Source of the DNA: a bacterium
Lineage (GTDB): Bacteria; Bacillota; Bacilli; Lactobacillales; Streptococcaceae
Length of the DNA: 64,000 bases
Direction of reading: 5' to 3'
Assembly: GCA_905221115.1 (NCBI GenBank)
Contig: CAJNBX010000001.1
Coordinates: 186,001-250,000, forward strand
The notes beneath the pieces are model-generated. The model was not told the DNA's origin. It did no database searches and saw only the letters and a list, made by a program, of their open reading frames with translations. A program made the position numbers and the translations under genes. Shown here piece after piece: positions 29,420 to 37,539 of the stretch (its first letter is position 1; every line of letters starts with the position of its first letter).

Positions 29420-29797
29420 CTAGCCCCAAGTAATTTCCAATTGATAGCTAGCAAAGGGATGTCCCTCTTGATTTTGTAGTTGATAATCTAGTTCAATCTT
29501 TTGCCCATTAACTTCATAATGGCTCGTTTGGATGATAAACTCCTGCATGCCCATGGGTGTGGGGATATAGGCTAAACTATCGCTATCCTTTAGAAAGCGC
29601 ATAATGGTCTTGGGATTGGAAAATCGACTCATCACCAGTTCTTGACCATGGAATTTAATCACTACTTTTTCCTTTTCCTCATTGTAGAAAAGCAAATAGC
29701 TATAATCTCCTTTTTCATGCACTTCCACGTCATAAAGCTGGTCAATCACTTCCAACTGCTCATCAAACTGAATCGTATTTCGCATCCGAATCTTCAC
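29420..29797 (-). CDS. DUF1934 family beta-barrel protein (YwiB-like)
   Basis: 125 aa, mostly beta strand with no signal peptide or membrane segment. It resembles the DUF1934/YwiB calycin-like family of unknown function (MKIRMRNTIQFDEQ at the start, IPTPMGMQEFIIQTSHY in the middle, YQLEITWG at the end). The start is GTG with AGAGGA 7-8 nt upstream. It is divergent from the HD-domain gene, whose promoter lies between them. Confidence 0.8.
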   Translation of the reverse strand: MKIRMRNTIQFDEQLEVIDQLYDVEVHEKGDYSYLLFYNEEKEKVVIKFHGQELVMSRFSNPKTIMRFLKDSDSLAYIPTPMGMQEFIIQTSHYEVNGQKIELDYQLQNQEGHPFASYQLEITWG

Positions 29798-29856
29798 ATC
29801 AAGTCCTCTTTCTTCTCTCTTGTCCTACTATTTTACCAAAAACTCTAGCTTTTTGC

Positions 29857-29862
29857 TATAAT
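29857..29862 (+). promoter_or_regulatory. HD phosphohydrolase promoter, extended -10 next to the start codon
   Basis: TTTGCTATAAT ends 6 nt before the ATG, with no ribosome site in between. A leaderless message is likely. Confidence 0.65.
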
Positions 29863-29868
29863 GGTCAT

Positions 29869-31173
29869 ATGAACGAAAAAGTATTCCGTGACCCAGTTCA
29901 CAACTACATCCATGTCAATAATCAAATCATCTATGACTTGATCAATACAAAAGAATTTCAGCGTTTGCGTCGTATCAAGCAACTGGGAACTTCCAGTTAT
30001 ACCTTCCACGGTGGGGAGCACAGCCGCTTCTCTCACTGCCTAGGAGTCTATGAAATTGCACGACGCATCACAGAGATTTTTGAAGAAAAATATCCTGAAG
30101 AATGGAATCCTGCCGAGTCTCTCTTGACCATGACCGCTGCTCTCCTACATGACCTTGGGCATGGTGCTTACTCCCATACTTTTGAACATCTCTTTGATAC
30201 AGATCATGAGGCCATTACTCGGGAGATTATCCAAAGTCCTGAGACAGAGATTCACCAAGTCCTGCTACAAGTGGCGCCAGATTTTCCAGAAAAGGTTGCC
30301 AGTGTCATAGACCATACCTACCCTAACAAGCAGGTCGTGCAACTCATTTCCAGTCAGATTGATGCGGACCGCATGGACTATCTCTTGCGCGACTCCTATT
30401 TTACAGGAGCATCCTATGGAGAATTTGACCTGACTCGCATCCTCCGAGTCATTCGTCCTGTCGAAAATGGTATCGCCTTTCAGCGCAATGGCATGCACGC
30501 CATCGAAGACTACGTCCTCAGTCGCTACCAGATGTACATGCAGGTTTATTTCCACCCCGCAACACGCGCCATGGAAGTTCTCCTACAGAATCTCCTCAAA
30601 CGCGCCAAGGAACTCTATCCTGAAGAAAAAGATTTCTTTGCACGAACTTCTCCACATCTCCTGCCTTTCTTTGAAAAAAATGTGACCTTATCTGACTATT
30701 TGGCACTGGATGATGGTGTCATGAACACCTACTTCCAGCTTTGGATGACCAGTCCTGACAAGATTTTAGCAGACTTATCACAGCGCTTTGTCAACCGCAA
30801 GGTCTTTAAATCCATTACCTTTTCACAAGAGGATCAAGACCAACTCGCCAGCATGAGAAAATTAGTTGAGGACATCGGCTTTGACCCCGACTACTATACT
30901 GCCATTCATAAGAACTTTGACCTCCCTTATGATATTTATCGTCCCGAATCTGAAAATCCGCGGACACAGATTGAGATTTTACAAAAAAATGGCAAACTAG
31001 CCGAACTCTCTAGCCTGTCTCCTATCGTCCAATCCCTTGCTGGCAGTCGCCACGGAGATAATCGTTTTTATTTCCCGAAAGAAATGTTGGACCAAAACAG
31101 CATCTTCGCAAGCATCACCCAGCAATTTTTACACTTGATTGAGAACGATCATTTTACCCCAAATAAAAACTAG
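29869..31173 (+). CDS. HD-domain phosphohydrolase (YwfO/dGTPase-like)
   Basis: 434 aa metal-dependent hydrolase of the SAMHD1/dGTPase type. It begins NEKVFRDPVHNYIHV. The metal ligands are in GGEHSRFSHCLGVYEIA (first His), LLHDLGHGAYSHTFEHLF (HD pair) and QIDADRMDYLLRDS (last Asp). The likely substrates are (d)NTPs, by family only. The following HAD phosphatase starts 12 nt after the stop, so they form one operon. Confidence 0.9.
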   Translation: MNEKVFRDPVHNYIHVNNQIIYDLINTKEFQRLRRIKQLGTSSYTFHGGEHSRFSHCLGVYEIARRITEIFEEKYPEEWNPAESLLTMTAALLHDLGHGAYSHTFEHLFDTDHEAITREIIQSPETEIHQVLLQVAPDFPEKVASVIDHTYPNKQVVQLISSQIDADRMDYLLRDSYFTGASYGEFDLTRILRVIRPVENGIAFQRNGMHAIEDYVLSRYQMYMQVYFHPATRAMEVLLQNLLKRAKELYPEEKDFFARTSPHLLPFFEKNVTLSDYLALDDGVMNTYFQLWMTSPDKILADLSQRFVNRKVFKSITFSQEDQDQLASMRKLVEDIGFDPDYYTAIHKNFDLPYDIYRPESENPRTQIEILQKNGKLAELSSLSPIVQSLAGSRHGDNRFYFPKEMLDQNSIFASITQQFLHLIENDHFTPNKN

Positions 31174-31185
31174 AAGAGGAATTTT

Positions 31186-31992
31186 ATGAGTATTAAACTA
31201 ATCGCCGTCGATATTGACGGAACCTTAGTCAACAGCAAAAAGGAAATCACTCCTGAAGTCTTTTCTGCCATCCAAGATGCCAAAGAAGCTGGTGTCAAAG
31301 TCGTGATTGCAACTGGCCGCCCTATCGCAGGTGTTGCCAAACTTCTAGACGACTTGCATTTGAGAGATGAAGGTGACTATGTTGTAACCTTCAACGGTGC
31401 CCTTGTCCAAGAAACTGCTACAGGCCATGAGATTATCAGTGAATCCTTGACCTATGAGGATTATCTGGATATGGAATTCCTTAGTCGCAAGCTCGGTGTC
31501 CACATGCATGCCATTACCAAGGACGGTATCTACACTGCCAATCGCAATATCGGAAAATACACGGTTCACGAATCAACCCTCGTCAGCATGCCTATCTTCT
31601 ACCGTACACCTGAAGAAATGGCTGACAAAGAAATCGTTAAATGTATGTTTATCGATGAACCAGAAATTCTCGATGCTGCCATTGAAAAAATCCCAGCAGA
31701 ATTTTACGAACGCTACTCTATCAACAAGTCTGCTCCTTTCTACCTCGAACTCCTTAAAAAGAATGTAGACAAGGGTTCAGCTATTACTCACCTATCTGAA
31801 AAACTCGGATTGACCAAAGACGAAACCATGGCTATCGGCGACGAAGAAAATGACCGTGCCATGCTGGAAGTCGTTGGAAACCCCGTTGTCATGGAAAATG
31901 GAAATCCAGAAATCAAAAAAATCGCCAAATACATCACCAAAACAAATGACGAATCCGGCGTTGCCCATGCCATACGTACCTGGGTACTGTAA
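31186..31992 (+). CDS. Cof-type HAD sugar phosphatase
   Basis: 268-aa HAD-superfamily type IIB phosphatase, probably acting on sugar phosphates or related metabolites. Motif I is LIAVDIDGTLVNSKK with the nucleophile Asp, motif II VVIATGRP, and motif III/IV GDEENDRAMLEVVGNPVVMENG near the C-terminus. The cap domain occupies about 85-190. AGAAGAGGA precedes the ATG. Second gene after the HD hydrolase, closed by a strong terminator. Confidence 0.92.
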   Translation: MSIKLIAVDIDGTLVNSKKEITPEVFSAIQDAKEAGVKVVIATGRPIAGVAKLLDDLHLRDEGDYVVTFNGALVQETATGHEIISESLTYEDYLDMEFLSRKLGVHMHAITKDGIYTANRNIGKYTVHESTLVSMPIFYRTPEEMADKEIVKCMFIDEPEILDAAIEKIPAEFYERYSINKSAPFYLELLKKNVDKGSAITHLSEKLGLTKDETMAIGDEENDRAMLEVVGNPVVMENGNPEIKKIAKYITKTNDESGVAHAIRTWVL

Positions 31993-32009
31993 AAATATAA
32001 GAATAGACG

Positions 32010-32035
32010 AAAACCGCTCAGCTGAGCGGTTTTTA
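32010..32035 (+). terminator. Terminator after the Cof-type phosphatase
   Basis: Palindromic stem AAACCGCTC-AG-CT-GAGCGGTTT with a T run. Confidence 0.9.
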
Positions 32036-32048
32036 GTATCTAATTACA

Positions 32049-32120
32049 TGCCCCCTGCAGGAATCGAACCTGCAACTACTCCTTAGGAGGGAGTTGTTAT
32101 ATCCATTGAACTAAGGGAGC
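32049..32120 (-). tRNA. tRNA-Arg (anticodon CCT)
   Basis: 72 nt. The acceptor GCTCCCT pairs with AGGGGGC, and the discriminator is A. The anticodon stem ACTCC/GGAGT holds the loop CTCCTAA, giving anticodon CCT. The T arm is GCAGGTTCGATTCCTGC. CCA is not encoded. Confidence 0.96.
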
Positions 32121-32125
32121 TAGAT

Positions 32126-32155
32126 AAAAACTCTGCTGAAAAAGCAGAGTTTTTT
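32126..32155 (-). terminator. rplS terminator
   Basis: Stem AAAACTCTGC / GCAGAGTTTT with a 7-nt loop, T-rich on both sides, located just past the rplS stop and before the tRNA-Arg. Confidence 0.85.
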
Positions 32156-32162
32156 AGTCGAA

Positions 32163-32510
32163 TTAACGACGGATTTCTTTGATACGAGCTGCTTTACCTT
32201 GAAGAGCACGCAAGTAGTACAATTTCGCACGACGTACTTTACCGTAACGAACAACTTCGATTTTTTCAACACGTGGAGTGTGGATTGGGAAGATACGCTC
32301 AACACCTACACCGTTAGAGATTTTACGAACTGTGTAGTTTTCTGAGATGCCAGCACCTTTACGTGCGATAACAACACCTTCAAAAATCTGGATACGTTCA
32401 CGGTTACCTTCGACAACTTTCGCGTGTACACGAACAGTGTCACCAGGACGGAATGATGGGATATCTGTACGAAGTTGACCTTCAGTCAAGCTTTGGATTA
32501 ATGGATTCAT
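32163..32510 (-). CDS. rplS: Ribosomal protein bL19
   Basis: 115-aa large-subunit protein at the 30S-50S interface. Seen: [49 protein letters not shown] and [30 protein letters not shown] lies before the ATG. It is monocistronic, with a structured leader that may allow autoregulation. Confidence 0.98.
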
Positions 32511-32533
32511 TTTATTCTCCTATCTTTGTCAAT

Positions 32534-32601
32534 CTTGAGGAATCTTCCTCAGCGGATAAACTGTATTTTTGTGCGTCCATTACACACAAGATACAGTTTA
32601 C
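32534..32601 (-). promoter_or_regulatory. bL19-type structured mRNA leader
   Basis: On the minus strand AAACTGTAT (32591-32599) pairs with ATACAGTTT (32558-32566) around an inner GTGTG/CGCAC helix, followed by a GAGGAA-GATT-TTCCTC-like hairpin (32535-32550). This fits the L19 autoregulatory leader known from Firmicutes. Assignment is by position and shape, not by covariance search. Confidence 0.5.
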
Positions 32602-32628
32602 CAAATTTCCACAAAAAAGTAAAGAAAT

Positions 32629-32958
32629 TTATAGCAGAATTCCTAAAAAAATCGCAACTAAACCACCTAGGTAGGTTAAGGCTAGGTAAGAATAAAAGAC
32701 TTTCCTATCGCTCAGCAACCTTTGGAGTTCGTCATTCAAGGTAGAGAAGGTTGTCAAACCTCCACAAAATCCTGTTGCTAAAATAGCATAGACTTCCTTA
32801 GATTCCACATGATTGTAAAATAATCCAATTAAAAAACAACCCAAAAGATTGGCTATGAGTGTTCCAAGTGGCAATTTAGAAGCTTGATTATAGCGGGAAA
32901 AGAAATACCGTACCAGGGCTCCAAGACCACAAGCGATTGCAAGATAGACCATTACCAT
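32629..32958 (-). CDS. crcB: CrcB/Fluc fluoride channel, second of a pair
   Basis: 109 aa, four membrane segments. Fluc features: GLGALVRYFFSRY, PLGTLIANLLGCFLIG with the pore Asn, and ATGFCGGLTTFSTL with the Phe/Thr track. Exports fluoride as a dimer. The pair of dissimilar CrcB proteins encoded in tandem suggests a heterodimer, as in other Firmicutes. It overlaps the upstream crcB by 7 nt. Confidence 0.92.
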   Translation of the reverse strand: MVMVYLAIACGLGALVRYFFSRYNQASKLPLGTLIANLLGCFLIGLFYNHVESKEVYAILATGFCGGLTTFSTLNDELQRLLSDRKVFYSYLALTYLGGLVAIFLGILL

Positions 32959-33326
32959 TTCTTCCTCCCTAGAAAATAAGCCAAGAGTAGGCCTCCACCA
33001 ATACTCAAAAGCAAATACATAACTAAACTAAGATAACGCCCTGTATCAAGCAGTTTCACAGCATCAAGCATGAGACTGGAAAAGGTTGTTAAACCGCCAC
33101 AAAAGCCCGTCCCCAGTGCTAAAATAACGCCTTTACTGGTTCCTTTATAGACCAGATAGCCCTTGACAAGATAAACCAGGCAGAAAATGCCTAGATAGTT
33201 AACAAGAAGGGTGCCCCAAGGGAAATCTGGACTGGCTGGTAAGCAAGTAGAAACCAGGTAGCGAACCAATCCGCCCAACATGGCAGCTAGAAAAATTCCT
33301 AGCGGATAAAATTGTTCTTTTTTCAT
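32952..33326 (-). CDS. crcB: CrcB/Fluc fluoride channel, first of a pair
   Basis: 124 aa, four membrane segments, with the same motifs (MLGGLVRYLVST, WGTLLVNYLGIFCLVYL, GTGFCGGLTTFSSL). The start overlaps the chorismate mutase stop by 4 nt (ATGA), so translation is coupled. Together with the next gene it forms the likely fluoride exporter. Confidence 0.92.
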   Translation of the reverse strand: MKKEQFYPLGIFLAAMLGGLVRYLVSTCLPASPDFPWGTLLVNYLGIFCLVYLVKGYLVYKGTSKGVILALGTGFCGGLTTFSSLMLDAVKLLDTGRYLSLVMYLLLSIGGGLLLAYFLGRKKW

Positions 33327-33589
33327 TTGATGTTTTGATCCTGATAATCACGCGAACGTTTGAGTATGTCAGAAAAAGTCGCTACAATAGTCTCCTGATA
33401 GCGCTTGTCTTCTACACGATTTCTGACCTTTTCAAAAATAACTGCTTCTCTCTTGGTATCTAAAATCGGTTTACCTGATGCTTTCTTATAAGCAACTACC
33501 CCCTCAACCAAATGCATTCGTTCTTCTAACAGTTTGACAATTTGATCGTCAATTTGATCAATTTCTTGACGAATAATATCTAAATCCAT
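33323..33589 (-). CDS. Chorismate mutase, AroQ class
   Basis: 88-aa monofunctional, all-helical mutase converting chorismate to prephenate for Phe/Tyr synthesis. Seen: IRQEIDQIDDQIVKLLEERM with the catalytic Arg/Glu positions, VAYKKASGKPILDTKREAVIF. GGAGG lies upstream. It is translationally linked to two CrcB genes, a pairing without an obvious metabolic reason. Confidence 0.9.
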   Translation of the reverse strand: MDLDIIRQEIDQIDDQIVKLLEERMHLVEGVVAYKKASGKPILDTKREAVIFEKVRNRVEDKRYQETIVATFSDILKRSRDYQDQNIK

Positions 33590-33668
33590 ACAATCTCCTC
33601 CTTTATTTGAATTATTGTATCAAAAAGCCACCAAATAGGCTAGTAAAATCCCAACTCACGATAAGAAA

Positions 33669-33699
33669 AATGCACTGATTGATTACATCAGCGCATTCT
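33669..33699 (-). terminator. Flavodoxin terminator
   Basis: Stem AATGC-CTGAT / ATCAG-GCATT with a 7-nt loop, followed on the minus strand by TTTTTCTT, right after the flavodoxin stop. It would reduce read-through into the chorismate mutase gene. Confidence 0.75.
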
Positions 33700-33704
33700 T
33701 ATGC

Positions 33705-34148
33705 TTATCCAACTTTAGCAGCCAATTCTTCTGCGAATTGTTCCAAGCGTTCAATATCTTCTTCTTCGGCAGAAAGGTCAACTTTGACACACTCTGAACC
33801 TTTTTCTGCTCCTGTTGACACAAAGACACGATCAAAGTCATCAACAGCCTTACAGAATTCATCGTAGAAGGTATCTCCTGAACCAACCACTCCGTAGATT
33901 TTACCATTCAAGTTGAGGTCTGCTAGGTCTTCATAGAAGTCCATCATCTCATCTGGCAATTCTCCATCACCGTAAGTATAAGTCGCAACGATAGCGATGT
34001 CTGCTTCCAAGAAGTCTGAAGCGTCAACAGTTGTACATTCATCAACATCGACATCCAAGCCCAAGTCACGTAATTTGTCTGCTACAATATCTGCAATTTC
34101 TTCGGTATTACCGGTCATACTGGCAAATACAATTTTTGCTAATGCCAT
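33705..34148 (-). CDS. Flavodoxin
   Basis: 147-aa short-chain flavodoxin carrying non-covalent FMN as a low-potential electron carrier. The phosphate loop is FASMTGNTEEIADI (about 8-21). YTYGDGELPDEMMDFYEDL and VVGSGDTFYDEFCKAVDDF surround the isoalloxazine ring. AGGAGG precedes the ATG. Confidence 0.95.
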   Translation of the reverse strand: MALAKIVFASMTGNTEEIADIVADKLRDLGLDVDVDECTTVDASDFLEADIAIVATYTYGDGELPDEMMDFYEDLADLNLNGKIYGVVGSGDTFYDEFCKAVDDFDRVFVSTGAEKGSECVKVDLSAEEEDIERLEQFAEELAAKVG

Positions 34149-34175
34149 ATCGTCCTCCTCAATTTATCTTTCTCC

Positions 34176-34186
34176 ATTATATCACA
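34176..34186 (-). promoter_or_regulatory. Flavodoxin promoter, extended -10
   Basis: The minus strand reads TGTGATATAAT, about 28 nt upstream of the start. Confidence 0.7.
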
Positions 34187-34251
34187 TCTTTTTCATTTTA
34201 AAAATAAAAATTCTTGTGCTACAATGAAATGAGAAAGAATTGAGGTTATTT

Positions 34252-35187
34252 ATGGACATTTGCCATCAAATTTTAGAAAAAATCAAAGAATACAACACGA
34301 TTATCATTCATCGTCATATGAAGCCAGATCCTGATGCCTTGGGAAGTCAGGTGGGATTGAAAGCTCTTCTCAAACATCATTTCCCAGAAAAAACTATCAA
34401 AGCAGTTGGTTTTGATGAACCAACTCTTACTTGGATGGCTGAGATGGATCTTGTTGAAGATAGTGCCTACCAAGGCGCCCTTGTCATCGTCTGTGATACG
34501 GCGAATACTGCTCGTATCGATGATAAACGCTATCGTCAAGGTGATTTTCTCATTAAGATTGACCACCATCCAAATGATGATGTATACGGTGACCTATCAT
34601 GGGTGGATACTAGTTCAAGCAGTGCTAGCGAGATGATTACCTTATTTGCCCAAACAAGCCAACTAGCCTTGTCAGATCGCGCTGCTGAGTTGCTCTTTGC
34701 AGGAATTATTGGTGATACAGGCCGCTTCCTTTATCCTTCTACGACTGCACGGACTCTTCGCCTTGCTGCTTATTTGAGAGAACATAACTTTGACTTTGCG
34801 GCTCTCACTCGCAAAATGGACACTATGAGTTACAAAATTGCTAAACTTCAAGGCTACATTTACGACCATCTGGAAGTGGATGAAAATGGTGCAGCGCGCG
34901 TTATCCTGAGTCAAGAAATCTTGAAACAATACAATGTAACCGATGCTGAAACTGCAGCCATTGTCGGTGCACCTGGACGTATTGACAGTGTAAGTCTCTG
35001 GGGAATTTTTGTGGAGCAGGCTGATGGCCACTATCGTGTTCGCTTACGCAGTAAAATTCATCCTATCAATGAAATTGCCAAAGAACATGATGGAGGAGGC
35101 CATCCTCTAGCAAGTGGAGCTAATTCCTATAGCCTAGAAGAAAACGAAATCATCTACCAAAAGTTAAAAAACTTGCTTAAAAACTGA
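34252..35187 (+). CDS. DHH/DHHA1 phosphodiesterase (Pde2/NrnA-like)
   Basis: 311 aa. Hydrolyses short oligonucleotides; in streptococci the protein of this size at this locus (Pde2) degrades pApA and c-di-AMP. The start is the ATG giving MDICHQILEKI, 6 nt after TTGAGG; four codons of open frame upstream begin with TTG and are rejected. DHH motifs: HRHMKPDPDALGSQ, VCDTANTAR, IDHHPNDDVYG, and DHHA1 GGGHPLASGAN near the C-terminus. Divergent from flavodoxin. Confidence 0.93.
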   Translation: MDICHQILEKIKEYNTIIIHRHMKPDPDALGSQVGLKALLKHHFPEKTIKAVGFDEPTLTWMAEMDLVEDSAYQGALVIVCDTANTARIDDKRYRQGDFLIKIDHHPNDDVYGDLSWVDTSSSSASEMITLFAQTSQLALSDRAAELLFAGIIGDTGRFLYPSTTARTLRLAAYLREHNFDFAALTRKMDTMSYKIAKLQGYIYDHLEVDENGAARVILSQEILKQYNVTDAETAAIVGAPGRIDSVSLWGIFVEQADGHYRVRLRSKIHPINEIAKEHDGGGHPLASGANSYSLEENEIIYQKLKNLLKN

Positions 35188-35282
35188 TAAAATACTTGCC
35201 AAACTTTTCATAATCTGATAGACTAGTATGGTAACAATCTATGGCTCGCAAAGAGACCATGGCAGAAAGGAAATATTGCAAA

Positions 35283-35525
35283 ATGAAAAAAGATATCCAT
35301 CCAGAATATCGCCCAGTTGTCTTCATGGACACAACTACTGGTTACCAATTCCTTAGCGGTTCAACAAAACGCTCTAACGAAACAGTTGAGTTCGAAGGCG
35401 AAACTTACCCATTGATCCGTGTGGAAATTTCATCAGACTCACACCCATTCTACACTGGACGTCAAAAGTTCACTCAAGCAGATGGACGCGTGGATCGTTT
35501 CAACAAAAAATACGGTCTCAAATAA
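35283..35525 (+). CDS. rpmE2: Ribosomal protein bL31, type B
   Basis: 80 aa, the zinc-free form: [20 protein letters not shown] lacks the Cys ligands of type A. Type B is often a zinc-starvation paralogue but is the standard form in streptococci. The ATG follows AAAGGA by 11 nt; an out-of-place TTG upstream is rejected. Confidence 0.95.
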
Positions 35526-35529
35526 TGAT

Positions 35530-35558
35530 AAAAAGAACAGTTTCGGCTGTTCTTTTTT
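35530..35558 (+). terminator. rpmE2 terminator
   Basis: Stem AAAAGAACAG / CTGTTCTTTT with a 6-nt loop and a T run. Confidence 0.88.
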
Positions 35559-35591
35559 ATTTCTTGAAATTAACTGCTGTTTTCATGTTCC

Positions 35592-35653
35592 AAACTCAAA
35601 AAACTTTGCACTCTAGCTAGCCACACGATGGTTTCTAGAGAACAAAGTTTTTT
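35592..35653. repeat. Terminator-like direct repeat, left copy
   Basis: 62 bp, identical to 36409-36472 apart from one A. Outer inverted arms AAAAAACTTTG / CAAAGTTTTTT and inner CTCTAG / CTAGAG form a hairpin with T runs on either strand. The two copies bracket the toxin-antitoxin pair. Confidence 0.9.
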
Positions 35654-35654
35654 C

Positions 35655-35694
35655 TTGCCTAAAAAGTATAAAAGATATATACTAGCTATATATC
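35655..35694 (+). promoter_or_regulatory. Toxin-antitoxin promoter and operator
   Basis: -35 TTGCCT (35655-35660) and -10 TATACT (35678-35683) are 17 bp apart. A perfect palindrome (GATATATA-CTAGC-TATATATC, 35674-35694) covers the -10 and is the likely binding site of the antitoxin or the complex. Confidence 0.7.
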
Positions 35695-35714
35695 GTATAG
35701 ATTGGAGATATACC

Positions 35715-35999
35715 ATGACGACATCACTTACTAAGCAATACAATTTTAAAATCAATGAGTCATCAATGGAACAAGCTAGAGCTATCATCAAGGAAAAAGG
35801 AATGACTATGACGGATGCTATTAGTCTTTTTATCGAGCAAATTGTTCTCGAACAGGATTTACCAATAAAAACTGCAGAAGATTTACACCGTGAACGATTG
35901 ATTCAAGAACTACAAGCCCAATCTGAACGCTCCTTAAGAGAATACGAATCCGGACAAGGAACTTCCCTAGACGATATGAGGCTACGATATGGCTTATAA
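35715..35999 (+). CDS. RelB/DinJ-family antitoxin
   Basis: 94 aa. I start at MTTSLTKQYNFKI because GGAG lies 7 nt upstream; the longer frame runs back through the promoter and repeat. The N-terminal ribbon-helix-helix (KQYNFKINESSMEQARAIIK, then GMTMTDAISLFIEQIV) binds DNA. The C-terminal half, rich in Glu and Arg, should wrap the toxin. It overlaps the toxin gene by 11 nt. Cassette-like placement between direct repeats suggests acquisition as a unit. Confidence 0.85.
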   Translation: MTTSLTKQYNFKINESSMEQARAIIKEKGMTMTDAISLFIEQIVLEQDLPIKTAEDLHRERLIQELQAQSERSLREYESGQGTSLDDMRLRYGL

Positions 36000-36348
36000 A
36001 GTGATTATTTCGACTGAAGTGAGTCAGGCAATTGATAGTATCCATAACTATATCAGCACTGTTCTTTTATCACCCCAGTCTGCTAAAAATACTGTGGCCA
36101 AAATTTTAGACGGCTTAAAAAGTTTAGAAACCTTTCCTGAAGCTGGCTTTGATGCAGATGAAAAAATCGGACTAAAAATCAACAGTAAGTACCCAACACG
36201 AGGAAAAATTATCGGGCAATATATCTTGCTTTACTTCATCGATCAAAACCGAAACACTGTTTTTTTATCTCACCTATTCCACACAAAGAGCGACTACGTC
36301 ACTTTGCTACAAAGCAAAAATAACAAAAACTCAAAATCATCATTTTAA
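35989..36348 (+). CDS. RelE/ParE-family toxin
   Basis: 119 aa. ParE/RelE fold pattern: N-terminal YKVIISTEVSQAIDSIHNYI helix pair, then SPQSAKNTVAKILDGLKSLETFPEAG, and the strands KIIGQYILLYFIDQNRNTVFLSHLFH. By family it is either an mRNA interferase or a gyrase inhibitor. The helix pair and SLETFPEAG pattern lean to ParE, but the C-terminal active residues do not decide it. Its Ser/Lys/Asn-rich tail (SKNNKNSKSSF) is unusual. Co-translated with the antitoxin. Confidence 0.83.
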   Translation: MAYKVIISTEVSQAIDSIHNYISTVLLSPQSAKNTVAKILDGLKSLETFPEAGFDADEKIGLKINSKYPTRGKIIGQYILLYFIDQNRNTVFLSHLFHTKSDYVTLLQSKNNKNSKSSF

Positions 36349-36408
36349 TGTCCACTGCTCTTAATCATACTTTATATTCATAAAGAATACAATCTTCATT
36401 TTCATAAA

Positions 36409-36472
36409 AAACTCAAAAAAACTTTGCACTCTAGCTAGCCACACGATGGTTTCTAGAGAACAAAGTTTTTTT
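36409..36472. repeat. Terminator-like direct repeat, right copy
   Basis: Second copy of the repeat at 35592-35653, with one extra A. On the minus strand it lies just after the end of the broken EfeM-like gene and could be its original terminator. Confidence 0.9.
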
Positions 36473-36484
36473 ATTAGTGCAGAT

Positions 36485-36946
36485 TTACTCTTCCTTATCT
36501 AGATTTTCAGTTCCTTTTGTTGTATTGTCTTCCCAAAGGATACGCTCGATACGATGGAAACATGACCAACCTTTCTCAGTCTTGTTTTCGTCCATATAGC
36601 CTGCCAAACGGAAGTCAATTTTTACATCTGACTCACCAAAACTCTCAGATATTGGTTCTGAACGCTCATAAGACATACGAATCAATGAATAGACCTTCTT
36701 GGCTTCTTCTAACTTACCTTCTTTCAACAGTTTGACAAAGCCTTCCGTATCTGTCAAAAGTTTATCGATTTGCTCTTGCACAAAAGTCTTATAGTCAGCA
36801 GTGGCCTTATCAAGCATTTTCTACTTGTCTTCAGACAAGGCTGTAACCTTAGATGAATCGCTTGTATCTGCTGATTTTTCAAAACGGACTGCACATGCTG
36901 TCAATAGCAAGGCTGAAGATAAAAGAACAAAACCTAGTTTTTTCAT
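36485..36946 (-). pseudogene. EfeM/EfeO-like imelysin lipoprotein, broken
   Basis: The intact 5' end has AGGAG, ATG and a lipoprotein signal (MKKLGFVLLSSALLLTAC, lipid Cys18). At codon 42 there is an in-frame TAG (36821-36823), after which the frame continues as KMLDKATADYKTFVQEQIDK to GWSCFHRIERILWEDNTTKG and ends at 36485. The FHRIE...LWED motif is that of the imelysin/EfeO (peptidase M75) domain of iron-uptake lipoproteins, which are about 280 aa. Only about 153 codons remain, so the gene is both stopped early and truncated. No efeU or efeB homologue is nearby. Confidence 0.8.
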
Positions 36947-37130
36947 TGTATACTCCTATCGATTCGGGAACTTGAATTAATTTTACGTTTTATTTTATCA
37001 TGTTTTCACTCATTTTTTAATAAATTTTCAGAAAATTTAATGTTGGGGGATTTATACTAACAATAGACTTTTAACCTCAAAATTGATAAAATAAGAAAGA
37101 AAATAAGATAAAAGGAAACTGTAAATCAAC

Positions 37131-37430
37131 ATGATGAACATGCAAAACATGATGCGCCAAGCACAAAAACTTCAAAAACAAATGGAACAAAGTCAAGCTG
37201 AACTTGCAGCTATGCAATTTGTTGGCAAATCTGCTCAAGATCTTGTCCAAGCGACCTTAACTGGCGATAAGAAAGTTGTCAGCATTAACTTCAATCCAGC
37301 TGTCGTTGACCCAGAAGACCTCGAAACCCTTTCTGATATGACCGTTCAAGCCATCAACTCAGCTCTTGAACAAATCGATGAAACGACCAAGAAAAAATTA
37401 GGTGCTTTCGCCGGGAAATTGCCATTCTAA
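37131..37430 (+). CDS. ebfC: YbaB/EbfC nucleoid-associated protein
   Basis: 99 aa dimeric DNA-binding protein: [20 protein letters not shown], then [18 protein letters not shown] and [20 protein letters not shown]. In many bacteria it sits beside recR/dnaX, but not here. The second Met (37134) is an equally possible start. A Met-Gln-rich N-terminal helix is normal for the family. Confidence 0.92.
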   Translation: MMNMQNMMRQAQKLQKQMEQSQAELAAMQFVGKSAQDLVQATLTGDKKVVSINFNPAVVDPEDLETLSDMTVQAINSALEQIDETTKKKLGAFAGKLPF

Positions 37431-37440
37431 TAAAAATCAC

Positions 37441-37485
37441 AAAAACGCATAATGTAAGGTGCCAGACCTTGATATTATGCGTTTT
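37441..37485 (+). terminator. ebfC terminator
   Basis: Long stem AACGCATAATGTAAGGT / ACCTTGATATTATGCGTT with a T run. Confidence 0.88.
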
Positions 37486-37539
37486 ATTGTGTCAAGACTT
37501 ACTTGATTTCTCCTCGAATCAAGTTTTGTCTCACCTTTA

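Noticed and set aside
36485..36817. Intact 110-aa gene reading
   Set aside because: The same frame continues upstream through one TAG into a perfect lipoprotein signal and ribosome site, so this is the rear part of a broken gene.
37441..37485. Terminator similarity to 20144-20195 as a mobile repeat
   Set aside because: The similarity is limited to part of one stem arm and fits ordinary terminators built from related sequence.
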